A stretch of DNA of 64,000 nucleotides from Pyrenophora tritici-repentis (Eukaryota > Ascomycota > Dothideomycetes > Pleosporales > Pleosporaceae): contig NC_089391.1 in the NCBI RefSeq assembly GCF_003171515.1, forward strand, positions 1,426,001-1,490,000, read 5' to 3'. The notes beneath the pieces are model-generated. The model did no database searches and was not told the DNA's origin. It saw only the letters and a program-made list of their open reading frames with translations. The position numbers and the translations under genes are program-made. This document shows, piece by piece, positions 10,621 through 20,446 of the stretch. How positions within the stretch are numbered: the first letter of the stretch is position 1; each line of letters begins with the position of its first letter.

Positions 10621-11353
10621 GTTGGATGTCAAGCTGGAGTCGGATATGTTTTACAAGAACGCAACAAGAAGTTGATTAGGCAGCGAGACACCTCAGCGCC
10701 AAGACTACCGGTATCGCAGCCGTGCCCTAGGACGAATGCCAATCAAGACGTGGCAAGCGAGCGGCGCACCCCACCAACTTTATGCACCTCTGCAGCCATA
10801 TATCTCAACAACGCGATAATTTAATAACGTACCACACGGGCGAGTGAATCTATCTCTACTACTTGCTTACATGTGCGCGCATTGTGCCTAGTCTCGTTGT
10901 AGCGTCAACAGCGCTAACTCTAGAGCTAAAGGCAGTCACACAACTCACTAGGTGGCAGGTAGAACGCAGCATCCACGTTGCCGTTGATGATGCCAGCCTG
11001 GAAGCCGGTGTTCGCATCGCCAAACGAGACGGTAGAGGCCACGAGAATAAATAGTAGTGTAGTGCGTTGGTTGGCGCTAGTCTCTGTGGTGAACCCATAG
11101 ATTTTGATTCCTGAATTATTCAAATCAAAAGCCCGGAATCAGAGTCAAATCAGAGTCAGGTGATTTTGGTATTTTTGTATAGTTATACAAAAATAGTGTT
11201 CTTACAGCCTCACTATCGCTCCCATAATTACTGTTAATATAGTTATTTGGCAGTCTAAGCGACACCACGGTGTGACTAGTTCTTTAACAACTCCGAGCAT
11301 CTAATTATATTAGCACTTAACTAAGATCTCTCCTACAAAGTTGTCTTTCTCGC
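10621..11353. other. Intergenic stretch with relics before the Gypsy element
   Basis: Apart from the orphan sigma-like exon (10926-11123), I see no gene. A 26-bp dyad (12-base arms TATTTTTGTATA with a 2-base spacer) lies at 11170-11195, just after repeated TCAGAGTCA motifs. The rest is AT-rich with no recognisable signal. Confidence 0.5.
10926..11123 (-). pseudogene. Orphan exon with a sigma-like prion-forming motif
   Basis: A minus-strand frame without an ATG reads TVSFGDANTGFQAGIINGNV and then DAAFYLPP (about 11033-10950). This resembles the N-terminal sigma-type amyloid segments (NACHT_sigma family) that precede NACHT or lipase-like effectors in fungal signalosome proteins. A splice-donor-like GTGAGT follows directly after the LPP codons, which is where such first exons end. 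No partner domain follows before the UCH gene. It is most likely the remnant of a lost STAND-type gene. The family resemblance is from memory and not tested. Confidence 0.35.
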
Positions 11354-11520
11354 TGTTACGGATCCATAGACTCGCTCGGCCCATGGCCCCCATATCGATA
11401 AGATCCTTATCTTATCGGACTAGCGCCTTGGCGCCCACAGCATAAGTTCGGGCTCACAACGTAGATAGCTCGATAGCTTGTATCTTGTCAAATCCAATCT
11501 TTCTTGATCGATCCCTCACA
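11354..11520 (+). repeat. 5' LTR of G1
   Basis: 167 bp, TGTTACGGATCC ... CCCTCACA, identical to 18295-18461. AGCTTGTAT at 11475-11483 is the likely start of the transcript if self-priming applies, because the primer site after the LTR is its complement. Confidence 0.95.
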
Positions 11521-11824
11521 TTATACAAGCTCCCTTTCAAGACGGGCCCTGGAAGCTCGTTCGCGAATTGTATTTTCTTGTCGCTGCGAGCGACACGCCA
11601 ACGACAGAAACACTTACGCGACGAGGATCGCATTGACTATACGTACCGCCGCAGAAGAGCCGCCGTAGTAAAGACACCTGATTGCCCAGCTGCATAGCTG
11701 TACCCACCTGCCAGAAAAGACCCGCCGCCGCAGAGTGCCGCCGCGGAAGACACTGGATTGCCCAGCTGCATAGCTGTACCCACCTGCCAGAAAAGATCCG
11801 CCGCCGCTTCTAGCGCTGCCGCCG

Positions 11825-13663
11825 ATGATGGCCCGACTAAACGAGACGAGCAAGGATGCCCACGACCAGGGTGCTCAGAACGACACACAAACCATTCCAG
11901 CAGAGTCGCACCTTGAGTACGGCGACTTTGAGAATGACGACGACCTCACCGAAGCGGAGAAGGCGACTATTAGACAGAAGCTCGCCACCCGCAACAGACA
12001 GGTCACTTTTGGCCGTGGAGACGGCCAAGGCAACAGCGAGGACGAGGGCAATGACGTCAACGCCGCTGAACGCCGACGACAGTCTTGTAGACAGTCTCTT
12101 AAGAAAGCCGTTAAGCCAGCGGATAAGACTTCTATAGAACTAGGCTACGACGACGACACGGATGACATGTATCTACGTTTTTATGGCATCCACGACAACG
12201 ATGAGCGCGAGATCCTCGCGGACATGAGGAACGTTGACGACTTCACCGCTTGCATCGCTGAACATGCTGAGAGTGTCTTTGGACACCTAGCAGATTTGCT
12301 TAGTCAGATAGCTGAACAAGCCGAACAGCTAGACCAAGCACATAATGAAGCCCGTGTACAACAAGAAGCAGCTGACGCCCGCGTGGAGCGCGCCCAGACG
12401 CAAGCTCGCGCTGCCGCCGCAGACGAGCTTGCCCAAGTCACCCAGAAATGCAACCGCATGATCACTACTAAGAACAGCTACGCTTCACGGCTAGCAGTGC
12501 TCGAAGACGAGCTTGCAGCCTCGCGCGAGTCAAACGTGAAGCTCTACTCCCAGATTAGCGACCTCTACAACGAGAGGAGTGTCCTGCAACAGCACGCGGG
12601 CGTCCCGACGAATGGAAATTTATATGACACGCGCCCAGCTCAGTTCCAGTCGTCCCCTCCTCCAATGACTGCGAACCCGTTCATTGGCACTGGCACTCAC
12701 GACTTGATGCTGCCTCCCCCTATGGCACATCATCAGAAAAACCGACCCCTAGCTCGGTCTGCTGTATCGGACAACCTCACTGCAACGGGTGCAAAGCTGA
12801 AGGATATTGACATCTTTCGCGGAGACAGCACCGACAAAGAGGACTACAAGTATTGGCGCCGCAGCGCCAGGAACTTCTTAAACAAAACTACTATCCACAC
12901 AACTGTTCAAGATCAGCTCGACTACCTGATTGACCACTTGCGAGGACCAGCCGCTGCACAGGTGGAATATAGAGCAGCACCCGGAGCTCGTAACGCCTAC
13001 GTGACAGCGGAAGAAGTCCTCACGGAACTTGATCGCATCTTTGACACGGTCGACAAGGTCACCGAAGCCAGCGCAGCGCTACACGACAGCGGCTCTGGAG
13101 GATTAAAGCAACGCGACAATGAATCGTTTAACACCTGGGTAGCCCGCTTTACCTCTACAGTCGCACCATTGAACCTGGGCGACAACGAAATGATCCAGCA
13201 CGCGATCCGACTCATGAAGTTTGGTCGTAACGCAGGTTTACAATTCCGCCATGGTGATACTTGGGAAGCGTTTGCCCAGAATTGCCGCACTCAGCAACAG
13301 CTCTCACGTCTCACCCAGAGCAGCGGAAATAATGGTACCCGAACCGGCCGCAACACGTCTAACGCTGGTGGTGGAGGTAATGGCAACGGCAACAGCAATA
13401 GCAGCGGCTCCACAACGCGTAACAACTACGGTCGCACGCGCGCGCAACTCAACGCGTTGAGTAAGCAAGGCGAGTGCTTTAAATGCGGAGGCACGGCAAA
13501 TGTCAGCGGCAAGAAACATCGTCCGACCGACGCAGACGTCCCAGCAGCCTGCAAGTCTGGCTCTATCGTGCCAGCTAGCCGCGTCCCTGCCCTCAAAGCT
13601 ACATTCACCAACGCCGCCCTCCAGGCCACAGTCGTCGATGCCACCGACGAGTCGGAAAACTAG
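11825..13663 (+). CDS. gag: Gag of Gypsy element G1
   Basis: 612 aa. An acidic N-terminal third is followed by a long coiled coil (about 145-260) and a Pro-rich linker. The retrotransposon Gag core (about 325-480, with YWRRSARNFLN and FNTWVARFTSTV) comes next, then a Gly/Asn-rich spacer and a variant zinc knuckle ECFKCGG...H...C near 560-590. It should form the particle shell and bind RNA. The frame ends at TAG 13661-13663, directly after the sequence TCGGAAAAC and before a GC-rich hairpin. Pol follows in the -1 frame. ATG 11825 is the first in frame; a second Met follows directly. Confidence 0.9.
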   Translation: MMARLNETSKDAHDQGAQNDTQTIPAESHLEYGDFENDDDLTEAEKATIRQKLATRNRQVTFGRGDGQGNSEDEGNDVNAAERRRQSCRQSLKKAVKPADKTSIELGYDDDTDDMYLRFYGIHDNDEREILADMRNVDDFTACIAEHAESVFGHLADLLSQIAEQAEQLDQAHNEARVQQEAADARVERAQTQARAAAADELAQVTQKCNRMITTKNSYASRLAVLEDELAASRESNVKLYSQISDLYNERSVLQQHAGVPTNGNLYDTRPAQFQSSPPPMTANPFIGTGTHDLMLPPPMAHHQKNRPLARSAVSDNLTATGAKLKDIDIFRGDSTDKEDYKYWRRSARNFLNKTTIHTTVQDQLDYLIDHLRGPAAAQVEYRAAPGARNAYVTAEEVLTELDRIFDTVDKVTEASAALHDSGSGGLKQRDNESFNTWVARFTSTVAPLNLGDNEMIQHAIRLMKFGRNAGLQFRHGDTWEAFAQNCRTQQQLSRLTQSSGNNGTRTGRNTSNAGGGGNGNGNSNSSGSTTRNNYGRTRAQLNALSKQGECFKCGGTANVSGKKHRPTDADVPAACKSGSIVPASRVPALKATFTNAALQATVVDATDESEN

Positions 13664-13693
13664 CCGTCCCCGGCGAAAGACGCCCCCGGGGAC
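13654..13693 (+). promoter_or_regulatory. Candidate -1 frameshift signal between gag and pol (G1)
   Basis: GGAAAAC (13654-13660, read G GAA AAC in the gag frame) is followed by a 5-base spacer containing the gag stop. A hairpin then forms with stem GTCCCCGG/CCGGGGAC (13666-13673 and 13686-13693) and a 12-base loop. Pol is open in the -1 frame through the whole signal. Element G2 has the same heptamer, the same spacer length and the same loop size at 22769-22808, with a compensatory base pair change in the stem. Confidence 0.7.
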
Positions 13694-13758
13694 CGCACCA
13701 AAATGGTCCACAGATACAGTTACAGTCACAGTCAAAGCCACAACTACCAGTCCAACCC

Positions 13759-16437
13759 TTGTTAGCGATACCCCCTATTGTTTCACCGACCCTTGATACC
13801 CAAACTACCCCGCTCACCGGAGCTACACCTAGCACTTTACGCGTTTGTTTACAAGAATTGGAGGACTGGACGCCTCCCCAGGCTATAGAGGACAGACACG
13901 TTGTCTTGAGCGCGAACACTATGGTCAAAGGCAAGCAGCTTGTCCAAGGCCAGCAGTTCGTTTTCAAGTGCAAGGTCGCCACTTCGAATAGCTATATTGA
14001 TACGGAAGCTTTGACTGACTCTGGTGCTACTGGAAACTGTATCTCCACACTATTTGCGCAACGACATAACCTGCCGACGTTTCGGCTTAAACAACCTTTG
14101 CAACTACGACTTGGCGACGGCAATTTCGCCATGGCGCCTATCACACACGGCGTCCTAGCCCCCATCTCCCACGCTGAACACGTTAGCGAGGAACTCTTCT
14201 ACAGTGTACCTATGACGACTTACGACTTTATTTTCGGCACTTCATGGCTAGAAGAGCATAATCCACACATCGACTGGAGGGAAAAAACTATGCGTTTCAA
14301 CAGCGAGCATTGCTACGCCAACTGCCTACACAAAGGCGAGCAAGTCACTGTTCGCAGCAGTCGACACCGACGGGCCGCAGCAAAAGCCAAAGAACGGAAC
14401 CCGACCTACGCGAACATGGACATACACCATGTGTCAGGTGAGGCCGCTGCCGCACTGGCATCACGACCAGAGAACGGTACTATCTGGCTGTACCCACATG
14501 ATTTTGAACAACTCGACAAAGATGACAGCGATGACGCCGACGAGAGAGCCCAGGCTAGCCGCGTCTTCGCCTCACTATTTGCCATGGACATGAACGCCCT
14601 ATCTCAGGAAGACATTGATAAGTTCCACCAGAAGCTGAACTCGCCCGCTAAAACTCGCGACGAGGTCCTAGACAAGTTGCCCGAATGGCTCCACGATCTC
14701 GCCCACCGATTTAATCCTGATCCCGCCACGACAGACTTGCCCGCTCGACGAGGCGCGGTCGACCACAGCATTGACATTATCCCCGGATCAAAACACCCAA
14801 ACGCTAAGATGTACGGCATAAGTAAGGACGAAGGCCTTGCCGTTAAAGCTTATGTTGAGGACATGAGAGGACGCGGTGAGATCCGTGAAAGCAAGTCAGA
14901 CTTCGCTTCGCCTGTGCTCGTCGTCCGCAAATCTGGAGGTGGACTCCGCATTTGCGTGGACTATAGAGCGCTCAATGCCGTCACTATCAAGAACAGGAAC
15001 GCTCCTCCGATGATTAAAGAAACGCTCGCGCGGCTAGCTAACGTCGCCTACTTCACCGTGGTCGACGTCATCGCCGCCTTTAACAAAATCCGCATCAAGG
15101 AAGGCGACGAACATAAGACTGCCTTCCTAACACGGTATGGCCTATTCGAATACTTAGTGATGCCTTTCGGACTCTGCAACGTACCAGGTACCTTTCAGGC
15201 CTACATTAACGAGGTTTTACGCGATTACCTTGACGAGTTCTGCTCTGCATACCTCGACGACGTCCTAATCTACAGCGCGTCTTTGGCAGAGCATAAGGTT
15301 CATGTCCGCAAGGTTATCGAGAGTCTAGGTGAGGCCGGACTTCATCTAGACATTGACAAGTCCGAGTTTGCCGTCCAAGAGGTGAGATACCTGGGCCTCA
15401 TTCTTACAACTGAAGGCATCAAAATGGACCCCGCCAAGGTTAAGTCAGTGCTCGACTGGGGCACCCCAACAACATTGAAAGAGTTGCAAGCATTCCTAGG
15501 TTTCGCAAATTTCTACCGAAGGTTTATTGTTGCCTTCTCTTATATCGCGCGGCCGCTCACGGATCTTACCCGCGGGACAAACGGCGACGTCAAGCTGAAC
15601 TTTCCTATCGCCCAAGGATCTGCTGCCCACGACGCATTCGAAAAGCTTAAGAAAGCATTTACCATCGCCCCGGTCCTCGCGCACTTCAACCCCGCGCTTG
15701 AGACCTGGGTCGAAACAGACTCCTCCGACACCGTCACAGCAGCCGTGCTGTCCCAAGTCCAGACTGACGGAGTGCTAAAACCAGTCGCTTTTATCTCCAC
15801 AAAGATGTCACCAGCTGAGTGCAACTATGCCATCTACGACAAGGAGCTTATGGCCATCGTCCGCGCCTTTGAGGAATGGAGACCAGAGCTGGCCGGCACC
15901 TCGGACCCGGTGAAGGTCATCTCAGACCATGCCACCTTACAGACCTTTATGGTCAACAAAGCACTCAACAGGCGTCAAGCAAGATGGGCTGAGTTTCTGA
16001 GCGAATTCAACTTTAAGATCACTTACCGACCAGGCAGACTAGGCAGCAAACCCGACGCCTTGACGAGACGCCCCGGCGACACACCCACGAACCCAAACGA
16101 TCCACGGATCATACATCAGACCCAGACGATCCTCGGCCCCGACCGCGTCGACGACGTCATCAAACGAGACACGCACACACACAACGACGCCCGACAAGCA
16201 ATTCAACTCGCGGCGCTGTTATTCGAATACGCGGAGGAGGTACAAACGCTAGCAGGCATGCTATATCTAATGAGCGAGGAGGCGTATGGCGTCGATGATT
16301 TGGTGGATGACGACTCAACCCCAGACGTAGCCTTGGACAGCCAGCCTAAGGGGGAGACAATTGAGATCCCTCACGCTGCTGCGCCAGCTTCCCTGGCACG
16401 GGTGCCGGGGAGAACGCGCCTGACGATGGACTTATGA
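13759..16437 (+). CDS. pol: Pol of G1: protease, reverse transcriptase, RNase H
   Basis: The first internal start-like codon is 13759, but the frame is open back through the gag stop, so expression by -1 frameshift is likely. Domains in order: aspartic protease with DSG (LTDS-GATGNCIS), RT with FASPVLVVRKSGGGLRICVD and the catalytic YLDDVLIYS, a connection region, and RNase H (VETDSSDTVTAAVLSQ, then YDKELMAIV). It ends at TGA 16435-16437, which overlaps the ATG of the integrase frame (ATGA). In element G2 the same region is continuous. A single base lost from the GGGG run at 16407-16410 would explain the break. Confidence 0.9.
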   Translation: MLAIPPIVSPTLDTQTTPLTGATPSTLRVCLQELEDWTPPQAIEDRHVVLSANTMVKGKQLVQGQQFVFKCKVATSNSYIDTEALTDSGATGNCISTLFAQRHNLPTFRLKQPLQLRLGDGNFAMAPITHGVLAPISHAEHVSEELFYSVPMTTYDFIFGTSWLEEHNPHIDWREKTMRFNSEHCYANCLHKGEQVTVRSSRHRRAAAKAKERNPTYANMDIHHVSGEAAAALASRPENGTIWLYPHDFEQLDKDDSDDADERAQASRVFASLFAMDMNALSQEDIDKFHQKLNSPAKTRDEVLDKLPEWLHDLAHRFNPDPATTDLPARRGAVDHSIDIIPGSKHPNAKMYGISKDEGLAVKAYVEDMRGRGEIRESKSDFASPVLVVRKSGGGLRICVDYRALNAVTIKNRNAPPMIKETLARLANVAYFTVVDVIAAFNKIRIKEGDEHKTAFLTRYGLFEYLVMPFGLCNVPGTFQAYINEVLRDYLDEFCSAYLDDVLIYSASLAEHKVHVRKVIESLGEAGLHLDIDKSEFAVQEVRYLGLILTTEGIKMDPAKVKSVLDWGTPTTLKELQAFLGFANFYRRFIVAFSYIARPLTDLTRGTNGDVKLNFPIAQGSAAHDAFEKLKKAFTIAPVLAHFNPALETWVETDSSDTVTAAVLSQVQTDGVLKPVAFISTKMSPAECNYAIYDKELMAIVRAFEEWRPELAGTSDPVKVISDHATLQTFMVNKALNRRQARWAEFLSEFNFKITYRPGRLGSKPDALTRRPGDTPTNPNDPRIIHQTQTILGPDRVDDVIKRDTHTHNDARQAIQLAALLFEYAEEVQTLAGMLYLMSEEAYGVDDLVDDDSTPDVALDSQPKGETIEIPHAAAPASLARVPGRTRLTMDL

Positions 16438-18200
16438 CAGCGATCGTAAATGCCTACCGCGTCGATCCCACACTACAAGAAATAATACGAGCAAAGGCAG
16501 ACGGCGCCCGTCACCTTCCCCACACTGTCGCCATACAAATGAAGCTGAAGCTAGAGCTACAGGACTGCGAAATCCGCAACAGTCTGGTTTACTTCCGCGG
16601 CAGACTCTTCATCCCTTACGACGACGATCTTCGCAAAGACATCGTCCGTCGGTTCCACGACACCGCCACGGCGGGCCACGGCGGCAAGCGCTCTACCTAC
16701 TACCTAGTTAGCCAACAGTACTACTGGCCGCTCATGACAGACACAGTCGCTCAGTATACCCGGAGTTGTGTAGTTTGCCGACGCGCAAAGCCATACAGAG
16801 ACCGCAAGCAGGGACTGCTGCACCCGCTCCCCGTACCGAAACGATTCTGGACTGACATTTCAGTCGACTTCATCACACCCCTGCCAGACTGTACTAGATT
16901 CGGACGCACCTACTCTCATGTCATGGTCGTGATTGACCGGCTAAGCAAGTCGCAACGGTTTATCGCCCTAGACAGCCTTGAAGTTGATGCTGTTGTCCGA
17001 GCATTTGTCGATTACGTCTGGAGAGAGGAAGGTTTCCCTACTACAATTGTGTCTGACCGAGGGTCACAGTTCGTCTCTCATTTCTGGAAGGAGCTGTGTC
17101 ATCGACTGGGTGTTACACCAAAGCTCTCTACAGCTTACCACCCAGAAACAGACGGCCAGACTGAAGTCGCCAACGCCGGACTAAAGTGTTACCTGCGTGC
17201 TTACACGAACTATATGCAAAACGACTGGGTAGACTGGCTGCCACTAGCCCAGCTCGCCATCAATAACAGAGAAAACGTGTCCTCTGGCGTCGCACCCGCG
17301 CTTGCCACCAAGGGCTACCTACCTCGCATGGGATCGGAACTAGTCACCGAAGACTCGCCCATTACCGACGCCCGTTCACGCGCAGAACAGTTGCTCCGCG
17401 AAGACGCCCGAGGCACGGTGAAAAGGATGACCGACGTTATCCGTTTCATGCAAGAAAATCTTCGCTGGTCCCAAAACAAGATGGAACACTACGCCAACCA
17501 GCACAGACAGCCCGCTCCAGACTACCGCGTCGGTGACAAAGTCTATATTGATGCCCGCAATATCCCTACGATGCGCCCGAGCCGCGGTCTCAGCGCAAAG
17601 AACCTTGGCCCATACAAAGTGCGAGCTTTGCCCAACCGATATGCAGTCGAGCTCGCACTACCAGACTGCTACAAACAAGTCCATCCAGTGTTCCACCCAT
17701 GGTTACTACACCTGGACGCCGATCAAACAGCTCGCCCAAGTGAGGGCGTCATCGCTGAGAAACACCCTGACGGAGAGCACGACTACTACGTAGACATGGT
17801 CGTCGACTGTCGCATAGATAAACGACGCAAGGACACCCTCACAAACAAGAAAGGCATGCTCCAGTATAAGGTTAAGTACACCAACTCCCCAGACTGGAAT
17901 GCCTCGCCCGCATGGCAAGACTATACAGACCTGTGGGGCGCAGAGGAAGCGGTTGAAGACTTTCACCGTCTCTATCCCGACAAGCCCCCACCTCACGAAC
18001 TGTATCGAGACCTAGCGTTGTATCTCAACCTAGTCGCCGCATATTCACTTGGTCGCGATGATGTTGAAGTTGTTAGCGTACTAGACAGTTGTGAGCTTGC
18101 CCTATCACCTTCGCATTCACTGATGGCACAGCTTGGACCTGGGAAGGTGGCACAACTCAGGACGTCTGTCTCCAAGCAGAAGCAAGGACCCGAAGGATGA
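16434..18200 (+). CDS. Integrase with chromodomain-like end (G1)
   Basis: 588 aa. H2C2 zinc-binding domain (GHGGKRSTYYLVSQQYYWP, CVVCRRAKP), then the integrase core with the D,D-35-E triad: Asp in WTDISVDFITPLP, Asp in TTIVSDRGSQFVS, and Glu in the region after AYHPETDGQTE. The C-terminal GPY/F-like segment (LGPYKVRAL) is followed by a chromodomain-like fold (MLQYKVKYTNSPDW...W, then YTDLWGAEEAVEDFH). Chromodomains of this type steer insertion towards particular chromatin. The frame is open upstream to 16365, so the ATG overlap at 16434 may be real re-initiation or the scar of a one-base deletion in pol. Confidence 0.9.
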   Translation: MTAIVNAYRVDPTLQEIIRAKADGARHLPHTVAIQMKLKLELQDCEIRNSLVYFRGRLFIPYDDDLRKDIVRRFHDTATAGHGGKRSTYYLVSQQYYWPLMTDTVAQYTRSCVVCRRAKPYRDRKQGLLHPLPVPKRFWTDISVDFITPLPDCTRFGRTYSHVMVVIDRLSKSQRFIALDSLEVDAVVRAFVDYVWREEGFPTTIVSDRGSQFVSHFWKELCHRLGVTPKLSTAYHPETDGQTEVANAGLKCYLRAYTNYMQNDWVDWLPLAQLAINNRENVSSGVAPALATKGYLPRMGSELVTEDSPITDARSRAEQLLREDARGTVKRMTDVIRFMQENLRWSQNKMEHYANQHRQPAPDYRVGDKVYIDARNIPTMRPSRGLSAKNLGPYKVRALPNRYAVELALPDCYKQVHPVFHPWLLHLDADQTARPSEGVIAEKHPDGEHDYYVDMVVDCRIDKRRKDTLTNKKGMLQYKVKYTNSPDWNASPAWQDYTDLWGAEEAVEDFHRLYPDKPPPHELYRDLALYLNLVAAYSLGRDDVEVVSVLDSCELALSPSHSLMAQLGPGKVAQLRTSVSKQKQGPEG

Positions 18201-18294
18201 GACACAACATAACTGCTCGGCATCAAGCACAGCGTCATAAAATAAAAGACATTCACGGCTTGCAGGTGCAACCGTCTTCTGAAAGGGGGGGTAA

Positions 18295-18461
18295 TGTTAC
18301 GGATCCATAGACTCGCTCGGCCCATGGCCCCCATATCGATAAGATCCTTATCTTATCGGACTAGCGCCTTGGCGCCCACAGCATAAGTTCGGGCTCACAA
18401 CGTAGATAGCTCGATAGCTTGTATCTTGTCAAATCCAATCTTTCTTGATCGATCCCTCACA
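18295..18461 (+). repeat. 3' LTR of G1
   Basis: 167 bp, identical to 11354-11520 and followed by target copy CTCGC. The polypurine tract GAAAGGGGGGGTAA ends at its first base. Confidence 0.95.
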
Positions 18462-18897
18462 CTCGCCTTACTAAATGTTCGCTCTAACTCAGCGCTTATT
18501 GCGAAGGTAGAGAGCACGTTAATAGCAAGTTTGTTGAGAAAGAATGACTCTCTCAGTCATGGCATGTAAGTGTGTCAATTGCTAACTATACAAAGCTCGG
18601 CTAATATAGAGCGGTGTGGGTCATGTGACTTAGCGTCCTCGTGACAGGTGACCGGAATATTCTCAACACTCCCCCATAAGCCGATCAGCTGTACCCACTA
18701 CTTTGTATAGGTCTTGCAGTCGAAGCTTCTTCTCCCTTTATATGCTTCCACTGAACGCCTTGCATGCACTTTCCAACACTCCCCAGAAGTGCCTTGTCAA
18801 CAAGAATGAAACCTCCCTGTCACCCTATAGTGGCCGTTACGTTGCGAGTCCCTCAAGTAAAGTGAGGTATCGGCCGAGTGAAGAGTTGAGGAAAGAA

Positions 18898-18988
18898 GGT
18901 CGAGAAAGAAGGTCGAGAGAGAAGGTCGAGAAAGAAGGTCGAGAAAGAAGGTCGAGAAAGAAGGTCGAGAAAGAAGGTCGAGAGAATT
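18898..18988. repeat. 13-bp tandem repeat (GGTCGAGAAAGAA, about 7 copies)
   Basis: Perfect or near-perfect 13-base units inside the TRIM/LARD. It is a purine-rich, strand-asymmetric minisatellite. Confidence 0.9.
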
Positions 18989-19060
18989 TTCGCGTTTGAA
19001 AATCAAGGTAGAATCGATATCACCAACATACCGACTCTCCCTCGACTCCTACGTGAGAGT

Positions 19061-19234
19061 CAGCGCTCCCTCAGCTTGGTACTCCCAGTACTCTAGCTGT
19101 GTACGCTCTCCTCTGTCCCAGCGCTCCCCCAGCTTGGTACTCCCAGTACTCTAGCTGTGTACGCTCTCCTCTATCCTAGCGCTCCCCTAGCTTAGTACTC
19201 CCAGTACTCTAGCTATGTACGCTCTCCTCTCTTG
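19061..19234. repeat. 58-bp tandem repeat, three copies
   Basis: Units begin CAGCGCTCCC at 19061 and 19119 and TAGCGCTCCC at 19177. The third unit differs mainly by C-to-T and G-to-A changes. Confidence 0.9.
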
Positions 19235-20270
19235 TTGTCCCCGCTCCGTTCCTCCGCTCCTGCCTCCTTGTCTGTGTCCTATTCAGGGCTCCAGACCCTA
19301 ACACCCTTATTCTCCCCATCGTTATATAAGCCTTTGCTTCTTTGCGTTTATTTAACGAAATCCTTTGGAAAGAAGATAAAAATCGATCGAGAAATCGGGT
19401 GGGGTAGGTGGGTAGCGTTCGAGAGAGTAAAAAAACTTCGAGCACCGTCAAACGGTAGGTTTTCGAGTTTAAGGAATTGAAAGTAGCTGTCGAACTGTAG
19501 CTACTAGTTTAAAAAGAAGGTCTCGAAAGGTTACTATCGATAGGCAGGCAATTCGAGTTGTTTTCGGAAGAATCGATGGTTACCGTCGGTAGGTAGGTAT
19601 TCGAATCGTTGTCAAAAGGTTGGTTGAAAAGGGATAGAGCAACCATTGCTCTCTTCGACTCGCGCGTCGGAATTGGGTATAACTCGCCCAAGGTATCTTC
19701 GAGACGCTCCCAGCTTCTCCGGACGATAGTCCATTTTTCTTCGGACTTAATACCCTTCGCGGTAGCCAGGGCGACGGCCCAGTGTCTTCAGGACTTAATA
19801 CCCTTCGCGGCAGCCAGGGCGACGACCCAGTGTCTTAGAATATAGAAGGCGACGACCTCCTGGGTTGTTCTGGCGTAGACACGCATATACCAGCTTGCTG
19901 CCCATATCGAAGAAACGACACTCCGGACACTCACAATGCACACGCAAGCGCGTAAGCCGGGCTCATAACCTTTTGAGAAAGAATGACTCTCTCAGTCATG
20001 GCATGTAAGTGTGTCAATTGCTAACTATACAAAGCTCGGCTAATATAGAGCGGTGTGGGTCATGTGACTTAGCGTCCTCGTGACAGGTGACCGGAATATT
20101 CTCAACAATTTGTACTAATTCTGATACTAGCCTTTGTGCTGCTTTGCGATACTGGCCTTGCGCTGCTTTACGATACTAGTCTTGTGCTGGTGGTAGAAAA
20201 AGCCGTGTGTTCTTAGCTTAATATTATAATAAATCAACCGAGTTTAATTCGTACCAGTTTCTATCGCATA

Positions 20271-20446
20271 TGTCATGGTTTGGAACCTTGGTGTTCTGAG
20301 CACGGACCACGCCGGCGCCTCGGGTGCCGAGGCCCCGCTGCCCCACACATGTATTTAATTCTACCGAAGTTTCTTAGAAACTCGGTACTGCAAAAACTTT
20401 GTAATTCAACACAGTTTTAAATATCTGATCCTGTGAGACCCTAACA
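20271..20446 (+). repeat. 5' LTR of G2
   Basis: 176 bp, TGTCATGGTTTGG ... CCCTAACA, identical to 27111-27286. It holds the putative transcript start ACTGCAAAAAC. Confidence 0.95.

Larger units (their letters stand above)
11354..18461 (+). mobile_element. Gypsy chromovirus-type LTR retrotransposon (element G1)
   Basis: 7108-bp element with identical 167-bp LTRs and 5-bp duplication CTCGC (11349-11353 and 18462-18466). Order: leader with a 76-bp direct repeat (around 11678-11795), gag, pol (protease-RT-RNase H), an integrase-chromodomain frame, polypurine tract (GAAAGGGGGGG at 18281-18291), LTR. Just inside the 5' LTR, 11523-11531 is the exact complement of 11475-11483 in the LTR. This fits the self-priming used by Tf1/sushi-type elements rather than a tRNA primer. 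All frames are long and open, so the element is very young. Confidence 0.95.
18532..20107 (-). mobile_element. Copia-type TRIM/LARD element without coding capacity
   Basis: Two 137-bp LTRs (18532-18668 and 19971-20107) differ at one base and end in the inverted repeat TGTTGAGAA/TTCTCAACA. In minus orientation a polypurine tract (plus CTCCCCCATAA, 18669-18679) adjoins the left LTR. A primer site (plus CCGGGCTCATAACC, 19957-19970) adjoins the right one. That site matches a Met tRNA anticodon stem-loop, pointing to half-tRNA priming as in Copia. The 1.3-kb interior has no credible frame but is rich in tandem repeats: seven 13-mers (18898-18988), three 58-mers (19061-19234) and two 48-mers (from 19743). 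No target duplication is visible (AAGTT versus ATTTG). Confidence 0.75.

Noticed and set aside
11170..11195. 26-bp AT-rich dyad as a transcription terminator or MITE
   Set aside because: No gene ends nearby, and no flanking duplication or second copy is seen.
18898..19234. CRISPR-like array of spaced repeats
   Set aside because: Units are head-to-tail tandem repeats without unique spacers, inside an LTR element of a eukaryote.
18527..20112. Target duplication around the TRIM/LARD
   Set aside because: The flanks AAGTT and ATTTG do not match; the element may be old, recombined or mutated at the edge.
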